Shown here: positions 51,949 through 59,947 of the stretch, piece after piece
Numbering within the stretch: the stretch's first letter is position 1
Layout of the letters: the number at the start of each line of letters is the position of its first letter
Notes under the pieces: generated by a model
The model's input: the letters and a program-made list of their open reading frames with translations, nothing else
Told to the model about the DNA's origin: nothing
The model's database searches: none
From: Mogibacterium sp.
GTDB lineage: Bacteria > Bacillota > Clostridia > Peptostreptococcales > Anaerovoracaceae
Direction: 5' to 3'
DNA: 64,000 nt
Assembly: GCA_017512365.1 (NCBI GenBank)
Contig: JAFWGQ010000069.1
Coordinates: 1-64,000 of the forward strand
Program-made: the position numbers and the translations under genes

Positions 51949-52593
51949 ATGTTTTTCGCAGGCAATCTTAGATTTTTAAGGAAAGCGAACAACTACACAC
52001 AGAATTATATTGCCGAAAAGCTTGGTTATAAATCGTTCACGACCGTGCAGAAATGGGAGACCGGCGAGGCTACGCCACGTTATCAGAAACTGGTTGAACT
52101 GGCCGAATTATTTGGTGTTGATGTCAACACTTTTACATCTACAGACATGACCAGTGATTCTTTTATTGCATCTCATGCGGACTCCAGTATTTCAGTTCCC
52201 GTATACGAAACCATTCCCGCAGGGCATTCCGATGACGCTGCTGAGGATATTCAGGGCTATGTTGATATACCTTCTAACTATCTGCGCGGCAAATCGTATT
52301 TTGCTCTGAAGATACGCGGAGAATCCATGAACCCCGACTACAAGGACGGTGATATCGTTGTATTCGAGAAGGCAAATGACTGTAACAGCGTTGAAGACTG
52401 TGCCGTCAGACTAAACGGCGGCGAAGTGATATTCAGGAGGATACGCAAAAGTAAGGATTGTATAATCCTGCAGCCGCTTAACCCACTGTATGAGCCAATG
52501 CAGATCAGCACCGGCGATATCATCTCTGATGATTCTTATCCTTCTGCGATCGAGATCCTGGGGATAGCGCGGGAGATCCGCCGCAGCGTCTGA
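51949..52593 (+). CDS. LexA/CI-like XRE regulator with altered catalytic Lys (214 aa)
   Basis: ATG at 51949 follows AGGAG. Residues 5-60 are an XRE helix-turn-helix (LRFLRKANNYTQNYIAEKLG, then TVQKWETGEATPRYQ). Residues about 85-210 are an S24 peptidase-like domain: a cleavage region ETIPAGHSDD with Ala-Gly, and the serine in GESMNPDY. The catalytic lysine, expected in a V-K-R context, is Arg in IFRRIRK. Self-cleavage would therefore be lost or very slow. It may be a repressor controlled otherwise. A terminator follows at 52638-52679. Confidence 0.85.
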   Translation: MFFAGNLRFLRKANNYTQNYIAEKLGYKSFTTVQKWETGEATPRYQKLVELAELFGVDVNTFTSTDMTSDSFIASHADSSISVPVYETIPAGHSDDAAEDIQGYVDIPSNYLRGKSYFALKIRGESMNPDYKDGDIVVFEKANDCNSVEDCAVRLNGGEVIFRRIRKSKDCIILQPLNPLYEPMQISTGDIISDDSYPSAIEILGIAREIRRSV

Positions 52594-52637
52594 AATATCA
52601 CGCACGTTCATCTTCATTTTGTATATCAGTATAATAG

Positions 52638-52679
52638 AAAAGACTGCCTGCATTCTGAATGAACTGCAGGCGGTCTTTT
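52638..52679. terminator. Bidirectional terminator between regulator and rpiB
   Basis: AAAAGACTGCCTGCA pairs with TGCAGGCGGTCTTTT (one T-G) around a 12-nt loop, with A and T tracts on both sides, ending the convergent regulator and rpiB transcripts. Confidence 0.88.
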
Positions 52680-52730
52680 GTACATGAGATTCTCTTTGTT
52701 CAGAATGACATTCTTAGCTGTTGCGAAGAT

Positions 52731-53168
52731 CTAGAAGTCCAGGTCTTCGATCTCGTTGATGCGGCGCAGGTGCTTGCCCCCTTCGAACTCAGTGGTCATC
52801 CACTTGTCGATGATGTCGAAGGCGAGATCCTGACTGATCATGCGGGCGCCCATGCAGACCACGTTGGCATTATTGTGGCGTCTGCACATCTCCGCCATCT
52901 CCACGGATGTGCACAGTGCGGCGCGGATGCCCGGCACCTTGTTGCAGGCGATGCTGATGCCGATGCCCGAGCCGCACACGGCGATGCCGCGCTCGGCATC
53001 GCCGGACGCCACCAGGCGCCCGACCGCGTGCCCGTATTTCGGATAGTCAACCGACTCAGTCGAGTCGCAGCCGACATCGATGACCTCATGGCCCTCTTTT
53101 GTCAGCTTCTCCTTGATCGCTTCCTTCAATTCATATGCTGCGTGATCGCAGCCCACTGCAATTTTCAT
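52731..53168 (-). CDS. Ribose-5-phosphate isomerase B
   Basis: Interconverts ribose-5-phosphate and ribulose-5-phosphate. The N-terminus KIAVGCDHAAYELKEAI, catalytic Cys in AVCGSGIGISIACNK near residue 65 and the RRHNNANVV segment are family marks. 145 residues. Ribosome site AGGGGGA lies inside the 9-bp gap after upp, so the genes are co-transcribed. Provides pentose phosphates next to nucleotide salvage by upp. Confidence 0.95.
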   Translation of the reverse strand: MKIAVGCDHAAYELKEAIKEKLTKEGHEVIDVGCDSTESVDYPKYGHAVGRLVASGDAERGIAVCGSGIGISIACNKVPGIRAALCTSVEMAEMCRRHNNANVVCMGARMISQDLAFDIIDKWMTTEFEGGKHLRRINEIEDLDF

Positions 53169-53177
53169 AGCTCCCCC

Positions 53178-53807
53178 TTACTTGGTTCCGAAGATGCGGT
53201 CTCCGGCATCCCCCAGTCCCGGTACGATGTACGCGTTCTCGTTGAGACATTCGTCCTTTGCGGCGATATAGATGTTCACGTCCGGATGCTTCGATGTGAG
53301 CGCCTCGATCCCTTCTGGCGCCGCGATGAGGAACATCAGGCTGATCTCCTTCGCTCCCTTGGATTTTACGAAATCGACTGCTGCGACAGCGCTGCCGCCT
53401 GTAGCGAGCATCGGGTCAACGATTATGATTTTCCTCTTGTCGATATCCTCAGGGAGTTTACAGTAATATTCTACAGGTTCATGCGTCTCAGGGTCTCTGT
53501 AGAGTCCGACATGTCCGACCTTGGCGCTCGGTATGATCTCGAGCATGCCGTCGACGAAGCCGAGTCCCGCTCTGAGGATAGGGATGATGGCGAGCTTCTT
53601 GCCTGCAAGCATCTTTACCCTTGCAGGGCAGATTGGTGTCTCGATGTCTACCTCCATCGTAGGCAGGTCCCTGGTGACCTCGTAGGTCATCAGCATGGCG
53701 ACCTCTCTCGCAAGATCTCTGAATTCCTTGCTCGCGGTGTTCTTGTCTCTCATCAGCGACACCTTGTGCTGGATCAGAGGGTGATCAAAAATCATTACTT
53801 TACCCAT
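53178..53807 (-). CDS. Uracil phosphoribosyltransferase
   Basis: Salvages uracil to UMP with PRPP. PRPP loop [17 protein letters not shown] near residue 130; uracil-binding end with [17 protein letters not shown]. 209 residues, normal length; ribosome site GGAGG. Downstream in one direction from prfA and tsaC, upstream of rpiB. Confidence 0.95.
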   Translation of the reverse strand: MGKVMIFDHPLIQHKVSLMRDKNTASKEFRDLAREVAMLMTYEVTRDLPTMEVDIETPICPARVKMLAGKKLAIIPILRAGLGFVDGMLEIIPSAKVGHVGLYRDPETHEPVEYYCKLPEDIDKRKIIIVDPMLATGGSAVAAVDFVKSKGAKEISLMFLIAAPEGIEALTSKHPDVNIYIAAKDECLNENAYIVPGLGDAGDRIFGTK

Positions 53808-53869
53808 TGCATACCTCCGTGGTGTTTATATATTATTAGGTTTTTTATAACTATTTTACGAAAAATGCT

Positions 53870-54898
53870 CTATTCTACGTCGTAACCGGCGCTTTTGAGT
53901 ATGCGGTTCATGACGCCGAAGCCCTTGCCCTTCTGCTCCATGGAGCGGATGAGGATCAGGTCGTAGCCCTGCCTGTCGAGCTCTCTCAGATCCGCGAAGA
54001 ACCTGTGGGCGGCCTTGTCCGGATCATCGCCGTAATCGATCACCGCGGCCCGTCTGCCGTCCTTCATCGCTTCCAGTCCGAGCTCCTTCGCTCTTGATCT
54101 GAACCTTTCAGAGCTCCCCCGTATCACGATGACATCAGCCTTTGGAGAGTAGTGCTTATACTTCATTCCCGGCGACTTCGGCCTGAACAGAGTGTCCGCC
54201 GTTCCCATTGCCGGGTCAGCTGTCTCACCGGGTATCTCAAGCAGCGACGCATCGTACAGGACGTCTTTTCCGAGGATATCGCTGAGGTACTCTTTGCTGA
54301 GCATGCCGGGCCGCAGTATGACAGGCACCTCGCCTGTCATGTCCAGCACGGTGGACTCGATGCCGACATCGCACATCCCTCCCATGATGACGGCATCGAT
54401 GCGGCCGTCCATGTCCTCGAGCACGTCCATCGCCGTCGTCGGGCTCGGCCTGCCTGACAGGTTGGCGCTCGGCGCCGCTACAGGTCTTTCCGCTTCCCTT
54501 ATGAGGGCTCGCGCCGTTGCGTTCGAAGGCATCCTCACAGCTACAGTATCGAGACCTCCTGTCGTGACATCGGGTACCGCATCGGCTTTCGGGAAAATGA
54601 GCGTCAGCGGACCCGGCCAGAGTTCTCCGATCAGCCTGCGCGCATCGCCGCCGAGCGAATCCAGCCCGCCCTTTATAAGGTCTCCCAGAGCCGCGACATA
54701 CGCGATATGCACTATCATCGGGTTGTCCGACGGCCTGCCTTTCGCCCTGTATACAGAACTGACGGCCCCGGCGTTGAGAGCATCCGCTCCCAGCCCATAG
54801 ACCGTCTCTGTAGGAAAAGCGACAAGACCGCCGCTGCGAATGATCTCACCGGCCCGTCTGATGTCGCTTTCATTTGTCGTCAATCTTATTGTTTCCAT
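53870..54898 (-). CDS. Threonylcarbamoyl-AMP synthase (Sua5/YwlC type)
   Basis: Makes the threonylcarbamoyl-adenylate used for tRNA t6A37. YrdC-type catalytic domain: AKGRPSDNPMIVHI near residue 50, GPLTLIF, RMPSNATA and AAPSANLSGRPSPT near residue 142. A C-terminal Sua5 domain (about residues 215-342) is present, as in two-domain family members. 342 residues. Encoded 17 bp after prfA, an arrangement often seen in Firmicutes. Confidence 0.92.
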   Translation of the reverse strand: METIRLTTNESDIRRAGEIIRSGGLVAFPTETVYGLGADALNAGAVSSVYRAKGRPSDNPMIVHIAYVAALGDLIKGGLDSLGGDARRLIGELWPGPLTLIFPKADAVPDVTTGGLDTVAVRMPSNATARALIREAERPVAAPSANLSGRPSPTTAMDVLEDMDGRIDAVIMGGMCDVGIESTVLDMTGEVPVILRPGMLSKEYLSDILGKDVLYDASLLEIPGETADPAMGTADTLFRPKSPGMKYKHYSPKADVIVIRGSSERFRSRAKELGLEAMKDGRRAAVIDYGDDPDKAAHRFFADLRELDRQGYDLILIRSMEQKGKGFGVMNRILKSAGYDVE

Positions 54899-54915
54899 TC
54901 TCTTTAAGACGAGTT

Positions 54916-55983
54916 TTAACCGAAGTCTTTCATTTTTGCAGCCTGGTCGGCTGTGATGAGTCCGTCGATAGCCTCGTCGATGTCTCCGTCGAGGAACTGC
55001 TCGAGCTTGTACAGAGTCAGATTGATGCGGTGATCTGTCATCCTCCCCTGCGGGAAGTTGTATGTGCGGATCCTCTCGGAACGGTCGCCCGAGCCGACCT
55101 GACTCTTCCTGTCAGCAGAGATCTTGTCGTTCTGCTCCTGCAGCATCTTGTCGTAAAGCCTGGCCTTGAGCACTCTCATGGCCTTCTCTCTGTTCTGTAT
55201 CTGCGACTTCTCGTCCTGGCATGTGACTACGATGCCCGTAGGCAGATGTGTCATGCGGACGGCGGAGTCTGTCGTGTTGACGCACTGGCCGCCGTTTCCG
55301 GAAGCTCTGTATACGTCGACCTTGACATCGTTAGGGTTGATCTCGACCTCGACATCGTCGACCTCAGGCAGCACCGCAACCGTGGCGGCAGAAGTGTGTA
55401 TCCTGCCGGAGGACTCCGTCTCAGGCACTCTCTGCACCCTGTGGACGCCCGACTCGAACTTGAGCCTGGAATACGCGCCCTTGCCCTTTATCATGACGAC
55501 GGCTTCCTTGATGCCGCCGATGCCGGTGTCGCTGATCTCGATGATCTCCGCCTTCCAGTGGCGGCGCTCGGCGTATCTCAGATACATCCTCAGAAGATCG
55601 TTTCCGAAGAGCGCGGCTTCCTCGCCGCCGGTGCCCGCCCTGATCTCGAGGATGACGTTCTTGTCGTCGTTAGGGTCCTTAGGCAGCAGGAGTATCTTGA
55701 GCTCTTCCTGAGCCTTTTCCATGCTCTCTTCAAGCTCCTTCGCTTCTTCTTTGGCCATCTCGCGCATCTCTTCGTCATCTTCCATGTCGATGATCTCTCT
55801 TGCGTCGGCGAGATCGCTCTGCATCCTGCGGTAGTCGTCATAAGCCTTTACGACAGGCTCAAGCTCGGCCATCTCCTTCATGTACTTCTGCCAGGTGTTC
55901 TGGTCAGCGATGATGGCCGGATCAGCTACCTTTTCGCTGAGCTCGGTGTATTTATCTTTTATAAAATCCAGTTTGTCAAACAT
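54916..55983 (-). CDS. Peptide chain release factor 1
   Basis: Ends translation at UAA and UAG. The GGQ motif lies in [10 protein letters not shown] near residue 231; its glutamine would be methylated by PrmC, which I do not see in the window. N-terminal domain rich in helices; the [11 protein letters not shown] segment is typical. 355 residues. AGGAG ribosome site. Followed closely by tsaC. Confidence 0.95.
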   Translation of the reverse strand: MFDKLDFIKDKYTELSEKVADPAIIADQNTWQKYMKEMAELEPVVKAYDDYRRMQSDLADAREIIDMEDDEEMREMAKEEAKELEESMEKAQEELKILLLPKDPNDDKNVILEIRAGTGGEEAALFGNDLLRMYLRYAERRHWKAEIIEISDTGIGGIKEAVVMIKGKGAYSRLKFESGVHRVQRVPETESSGRIHTSAATVAVLPEVDDVEVEINPNDVKVDVYRASGNGGQCVNTTDSAVRMTHLPTGIVVTCQDEKSQIQNREKAMRVLKARLYDKMLQEQNDKISADRKSQVGSGDRSERIRTYNFPQGRMTDHRINLTLYKLEQFLDGDIDEAIDGLITADQAAKMKDFG

Positions 55984-56170
55984 GTATTTCTCCTGTTTTT
56001 CGGTCAGTTCCGCTCAGTTCCGTCTGAGGAGCCTGCCTCCCGGGATCATTGTTCTCATCCCTGCTGCAGAGCACCTTATCACCGAGAACATTATAGCAAA
56101 TATCGGTGCTCAATTCATTGTTATATGCGTTGTTATGTGCGGGAAGGCTTCCTTCTGTTCCCTGCACATT

Positions 56171-56197
56171 AAAACCGGAGCAGATGACGCTCCGGTT
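56171..56197 (-). terminator. Terminator after rpmE
   Basis: Perfect 9-bp stem AACCGGAGC with GCTCCGGTT around a 7-nt loop; on the minus strand TTTT follows. It separates rpmE from prfA. Confidence 0.85.
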
Positions 56198-56216
56198 AAT
56201 GTCCTGATCTTCTGAT

Positions 56217-56414
56217 CTAAAGTCCGTATTTGTTCTTGAACTTCTCTACACGACCGCCTCTGTTGGCAAACTTCTGCTGGCCTGTAAAGAATGGGTGGCA
56301 CTCACTGCAGATGTCTACTCTCATCTCGTCCTTTGTGGAGAGAGTCGTGAATGTATTCCCACATGCGCAAGTAACTTTACATTCCTTATACTCAGGATGG
56401 ATTCCTTCCTTCAT
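56217..56414 (-). CDS. Ribosomal protein L31 (zinc-binding form)
   Basis: 65 residues, full length. Zinc cysteines in CACG (residues 16 and 18) and CSEC (36 and 39), so the C+ form of L31. [20 protein letters not shown] is the family end segment. Ribosome site GAGG. Transcribed from the promoter at 56476-56504. Confidence 0.95.
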   Translation of the reverse strand: MKEGIHPEYKECKVTCACGNTFTTLSTKDEMRVDICSECHPFFTGQQKFANRGGRVEKFKNKYGL

Positions 56415-56475
56415 GTTGGTACCTCTTTCTGATAATAATCATGAAACGTTTCAGCTGTCAGGCGACAGCTCGTAT

Positions 56476-56504
56476 ACTATATCACCCGAGCCGCGCTATT
56501 GCAA
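56476..56504 (-). promoter_or_regulatory. rpmE promoter
   Basis: TTGCAA (56499-56504), 17-nt spacer and TATAGT (56476-56481) on the minus strand. A short hairpin AGCTGTC/GACAGCT follows in the leader, before the ribosome site. Confidence 0.7.
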
Positions 56505-56840
56505 GGTTTTATTTGATTTTTGCCCGTTTGCCGGTTGCTTGCCTGTTGTCTGATACTTGTCTGCCGGTTGTTTGACTGTTATTTTGCCTGTTCGTGCTTC
56601 GCGCCTCAGCCTGTAAACTCATGTTCAGCCTCTCCGTAATCACGAAAGCATAATTCTTTTTCAGGGGGTGATCCCGAAAAGAGGGATTCTATTGCCGGAT
56701 TCAGTGCTTTTTTCGTTCGCGTTTTCCGGATGCAATAAGTAGAATGATGCCAAGTCAGGAAAGCAGTGACTCGCGGCTGGCCCGGCCATACAGGTTTTTA
56801 CTACATCCCTACCGCCTGAGGAGGTGATGCGCATGGTAGA
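56505..56840. other. Gene-poor stretch after the rpmE promoter
   Basis: No convincing open frame on either strand. I see only small imperfect repeats of TTGCC-type sequence (56515-56600) and a 5-bp hairpin near 56668. Nothing else can be supported here. Confidence 0.4.
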
Positions 56841-56864
56841 GACTCTGGAAGGGAGGGACCGGAG

Positions 56865-56948
56865 ATGGTAAGAGTTACCATATCGCTAAGCCAAAAGGCC
56901 TTGCGGGTAACGATCAGCATCAGAAAAGCCGCCAGTTCACGTAACTAG
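56865..56948 (+). CDS. Possible micro-ORF, 27 aa, with hairpin at its end
   Basis: GGAGGG and GGAG precede an ATG, and the frame reads MVRVTISLSQKALRVTISI, then RKAASSRN and stop. GCCGCC (56928-56933) and GGCGGC (56948-56953) form a hairpin over the stop. The arrangement of strong ribosome site, tiny basic/hydrophobic peptide and terminal GC hairpin recalls small toxin-like or holin-like genes of Clostridia, but the peptide is only weakly hydrophobic. It may be a decayed copy. Confidence 0.3.
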   Translation: MVRVTISLSQKALRVTISIRKAASSRN

Positions 56949-57129
56949 GCGGCGACCCAAAACGGTCGAGTTAGTCGTTGACGAACGACGCTCTTCCTGA
57001 CCCAATTATATTCACAACATATCAGCAACGCAACCCCCTCCTGAAAACAGGCGGTTTGCCCGAGAGCACCTGCGCTGGACAGTGGGGAATATCCGGCCCG
57101 CCCGGACAGCATTTATCGGAGAAGCGGTG

Positions 57130-57190
57130 CCGACGGAGATCAATGCTTCCGTCATTGCGGCAACGCCGTATTATTCAAACGGAAGCATTA
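57130..57190. repeat. Structured intergenic repeat, copy C
   Basis: Third copy, 57 kb from copies A and B. Outer stem AATGCTTCCG (57142-57151) with CGGAAGCATT (57180-57189); inner hairpin GCGGC-AAC-GCCGT (57157-57169). Against A and B, outer pairs 3, 5 and 7 and the fourth inner pair all change with pairing kept. The leading CCGACGGAGATCAA is also shared. Confidence 0.6.
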
Positions 57191-57248
57191 CAGAGCGGTG
57201 CGAGCGGCCGGCAAACACCGTGAGCGCAAAGGAGCGTGAACGGCAAAA

Positions 57249-57504
57249 GTGTACCACTTCCTGAATTGCCTACTGACTGTACACACAATGGCCCTGCCAC
57301 TCACTTCGACGTAGTCTAATTCAGTACATTCTGTGTACACTACTTCTCTGCATCGACAAGATGTACACATTTTTCAGAAAAAACAGTGTACCATCCTTCG
57401 CCAACCAACCATTTTGTACACATATTGGAGGTATTTATGGACATATTCAGAGATCAGATAGACAGAATTGTGTACGAGCAGAAAAAGTTGCTAGAAGTGT
57501 ACAC
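57249..57504. promoter_or_regulatory. Array of GTGTAC/TGTACAC motifs before and into the nuclease gene
   Basis: Eight motifs start at 57249, 57278, 57333, 57362, 57386, 57415, 57470 and 57497. Spacings are 29, 55, 29, 24, 29, 55 and 27 bp, close to multiples of about 27.6. Six lie in the 190 bp before the start codon; two fall in the first codons. GTGTACAC is a palindrome, so this looks like a set of binding sites for a dimeric protein. Confidence 0.5.
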
Positions 57505-58288
57505 AAATGAGTATAGCCGTAACTATGAGCCTGATGACGGAACACATCTAGTGTGCTGCAGAAACAACGGAAGAGATACTTTTTATCGTGCATACAGGGA
57601 GAAGGGCAGACGCATCAGGAAGAGTTTAAGTAAAGACCCAGATGCAATCAGAGTCCTTGCCAGGAAAGAGTATCTCAGGGTAGTGATCCCGGCCTTGAAA
57701 AACAATGTGGAAATATTTGACACATCCTGCGCTGGCCTGAAGGATCTGGGGTTTGAAACGATAATGTCCCAGATGTCCGGTTCATACAGAAAACTGCCGG
57801 CGGAACTCTTCTTTTCAAAGGAAGTCGCAGGTGTTGACTGCCTGTCAGGGGAAAATGAGGACAGGATCAGGAGACACCGGGAATGGGCCGCCGAGCCGTA
57901 TGAGAAAAGCGACTATATGCCTGAACATCGGCGCTTCATGACATCGGCCGGATTCAGGGTAAGATCCAAATCCGAGCAGCACATAGTGGAGCAGCTCGTG
58001 AACTACGGGATCCCCTTCAGGTATGAGCAGGTCATACATATCAACAACAAAAGATATTCGGCAGATTTCACGTTCCGTGACAGGATCGGCGAGCTGTTCT
58101 ACTGGGAGCATGCAGGTATGATGGATGTTCCGAAATATGTGGACGGTTATCACCGCAAGATGGATGCCTTTGAAAAGATAGACATAGTGCCGTGGAAGAA
58201 TCTGCTCATCACTTACGATATCGATGGCGTCATCAATGTTCCGATGGTCAAGAGCATCATCGAGCATGATGTGATACCGAGGCTGTAG
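57437..58288 (+). CDS. PD-(D/E)XK nuclease-like protein (283 aa)
   Basis: ATG at 57437 behind GGAGG. The C-terminal 110 residues carry a nuclease-like pattern: helix with Glu (SKSEQHIVEQL, Glu180), strand YEQVIHI, Asp210 in YSADFTF and Glu224 in YWEHAG, where EHxG replaces the usual ExK. The N-terminal half is basic and includes NGRDTFYRAYREKGRRIRKS, which could bind nucleic acid (given in one segment of 20). Cytosolic. Lies alone after a gene-poor stretch, preceded by the TGTACAC array. Similar solitary proteins occur in Clostridia; a defence or housekeeping role cannot be assigned. Confidence 0.65.
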   Translation: MDIFRDQIDRIVYEQKKLLEVYTNEYSRNYEPDDGTHLVCCRNNGRDTFYRAYREKGRRIRKSLSKDPDAIRVLARKEYLRVVIPALKNNVEIFDTSCAGLKDLGFETIMSQMSGSYRKLPAELFFSKEVAGVDCLSGENEDRIRRHREWAAEPYEKSDYMPEHRRFMTSAGFRVRSKSEQHIVEQLVNYGIPFRYEQVIHINNKRYSADFTFRDRIGELFYWEHAGMMDVPKYVDGYHRKMDAFEKIDIVPWKNLLITYDIDGVINVPMVKSIIEHDVIPRL

Positions 58289-58409
58289 CCGCTCGCGCTC
58301 CCGGGCGCTTGCGGGGACCGGCAGCCGGTCGACGCACGCCCTGCAGTTGCCCGGACGGGCAGAGCAGGCCCCGCCGGTCAACGCGGGTCGCCCGGGCCGG
58401 TCCGTGCCG

Positions 58410-58536
58410 CCGGCTATTCTTTTTTTGAGGGCGTTTTTTATCTCGGCGTGGCTGTCCGGGCCGCCGGCTGTTCTTTTTTGAGGGCGTTTTATCCCGGAGG
58501 GCCGGTCCGGCTATTCTTTTTTTGCGGCGTTTTTTG
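58410..58536. repeat. Three diverged copies of the 3' end of the symporter gene
   Basis: CGGCTATTCTTTTTTTG plus GGGCGTTTT-type sequence occurs at 58410-58440, 58464-58491 and 58507-58536. The last copy holds the stop and final codons (AAKKE) of the symporter gene; the other two lie beyond it, so the gene tail appears to have been duplicated. Confidence 0.7.
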
Positions 58537-59911
58537 CCCCGGCGTGACGGCCGACCCTGAAGATTATGAGGTCGAGTATCACGAGATACACCGCCGCCAG
58601 AGCCATCATCAGGAAGCACAGGAAGTTGCTCTTGGTCGCAAGTCCCACGAGTATCAGGACAGGCGATCCGAGCAGTATGCCGAAGCCGGATCCTGAGATG
58701 AGATTGTTTGCCGCCGGAGTCGAGAGATCCGGATCGATCTCTCTCAGCAGCAGGACGCCCGAGCTGATCGTTCCCGTAAGCATGCCGAACATCGAGATCA
58801 GCCCCTCGTAGTAGTAGTCGCTGTAGACTGCCCTGCAGACCCGGCGCAGATGGAACCATGTCACGATCGTGCCGGCAACGACGAGCAGTATGAACGGCAG
58901 CACCAGCCCGCGGATGTCTTCGATGTCGATGCAGGCTATGCCGGCGACTATCATGATGTCGAAGAACGCGCCCGAAAGGCGGTTCAGAAGATAGTTGTCC
59001 TGATAGCGGCGCGTGATGAGTTCCTTTGCCCGGAGCTTCTCAAGGATGACTCTGAGCAGTATCGCGAGCGCCGAACCGATGATGAAGTTGAAGCCCCAGA
59101 GCAGGGTATTGGTCGTTGCCGCTACTCCCGGGCTGGCCTTTTCGATGGCGCCTGTGACGCCCGCCGTCACCGCATATGTGACGAGATAGACTATCACGAT
59201 CATCGCCAGCTGTACGCTCAGCTTGTCGATGGATTCGGAAACAGGCTCCTCCTCTTCTCCCTCGATGAAGTCCTCTCTCGGCGCTGCGAACTTCCTGTCT
59301 TCGTCTGCAGCGAGGATCAGCCCCTTCCCCCGCAGTACATTCAGCATGATGACGCCGATGACGCACGCCACTATGTATCCCGCGGCCGCGATCGAAAGGC
59401 CGAAGCTGTGGCCTCCGCGGAAGCCGAGAGCCTCGTAGCTTGCGCCGATGTTGTTGGCCTGTCCCGGCCCCTGTCCGAAACCCATGGGCAGCAGCATGCC
59501 CGCCGCCCTGAACATGTCCGGCATGAAGGTCATCGCGAGACCGATCGTGATGATGAGCCCCGTGATGCCCTGCACCATGTAGGTGCTGACTATGACCGCT
59601 CCGGAACGGAAACCGACCTTGCTCTCGTCGCTGCCCGTTCTCTTTACCGGGGTGCGCAGGCTCATAGCGATGAAGCCGAGCGCTATGCCGTGGTATGTAA
59701 GCGCCGACAGGAGCTCCTCATCGAGGGTGACGATCCCGGTCTCCTTGGCAAAAAGCAGGATGAATCCACCGAGCACTGCGACCGGCATCAGGCTCTTCCT
59801 TATCGGCCTGATGGTCTGTCTCATCAGGTTGGCAAGCAGTATGACTATGGCCAGATATCCGATCTGGATGATGCCGTTCCATAATTGATGATTAGCTGCC
59901 GAATAATCCAA
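58511..59911 (-). CDS. Sodium/glutamate symporter family protein (466 aa)
   Basis: Multi-span inner-membrane carrier. About 11 hydrophobic segments; GltS-like inverted-repeat motifs appear as MGFGQGPGQANNIG near residue 155 and NNLISGSGFGILLGSP near residue 412. A 40-residue charged cytoplasmic loop (DFIEGEEEEPVSES) sits between halves. Longer than the usual 400-residue GltS because of that loop. Substrate assignment to glutamate is from family; other acidic substrates are possible. Upstream neighbour on the same strand is an acyltransferase gene 36 bp away. Confidence 0.85.
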   Translation of the reverse strand: MDYSAANHQLWNGIIQIGYLAIVILLANLMRQTIRPIRKSLMPVAVLGGFILLFAKETGIVTLDEELLSALTYHGIALGFIAMSLRTPVKRTGSDESKVGFRSGAVIVSTYMVQGITGLIITIGLAMTFMPDMFRAAGMLLPMGFGQGPGQANNIGASYEALGFRGGHSFGLSIAAAGYIVACVIGVIMLNVLRGKGLILAADEDRKFAAPREDFIEGEEEEPVSESIDKLSVQLAMIVIVYLVTYAVTAGVTGAIEKASPGVAATTNTLLWGFNFIIGSALAILLRVILEKLRAKELITRRYQDNYLLNRLSGAFFDIMIVAGIACIDIEDIRGLVLPFILLVVAGTIVTWFHLRRVCRAVYSDYYYEGLISMFGMLTGTISSGVLLLREIDPDLSTPAANNLISGSGFGILLGSPVLILVGLATKSNFLCFLMMALAAVYLVILDLIIFRVGRHAGAKNAAKKE

Positions 59912-59947
59912 ATAATATCTCCTTTACAAGCGTCCCCGGTCCCTTCG

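Noticed and set aside
56978-57223. 81-codon plus-strand frame in the gene-poor region
   Set aside because: It overlaps the structured repeat copy C, lacks a ribosome site and has no protein-like composition.
57249-57504. Replication-origin iterons
   Set aside because: The motifs are regular, but no replication initiator gene is adjacent; the nearest protein is nuclease-like.
58257-58859. 200-codon minus-strand frame rich in Arg and Lys
   Set aside because: It is a shifted reading of the duplicated symporter tail and overlaps real symporter codons.
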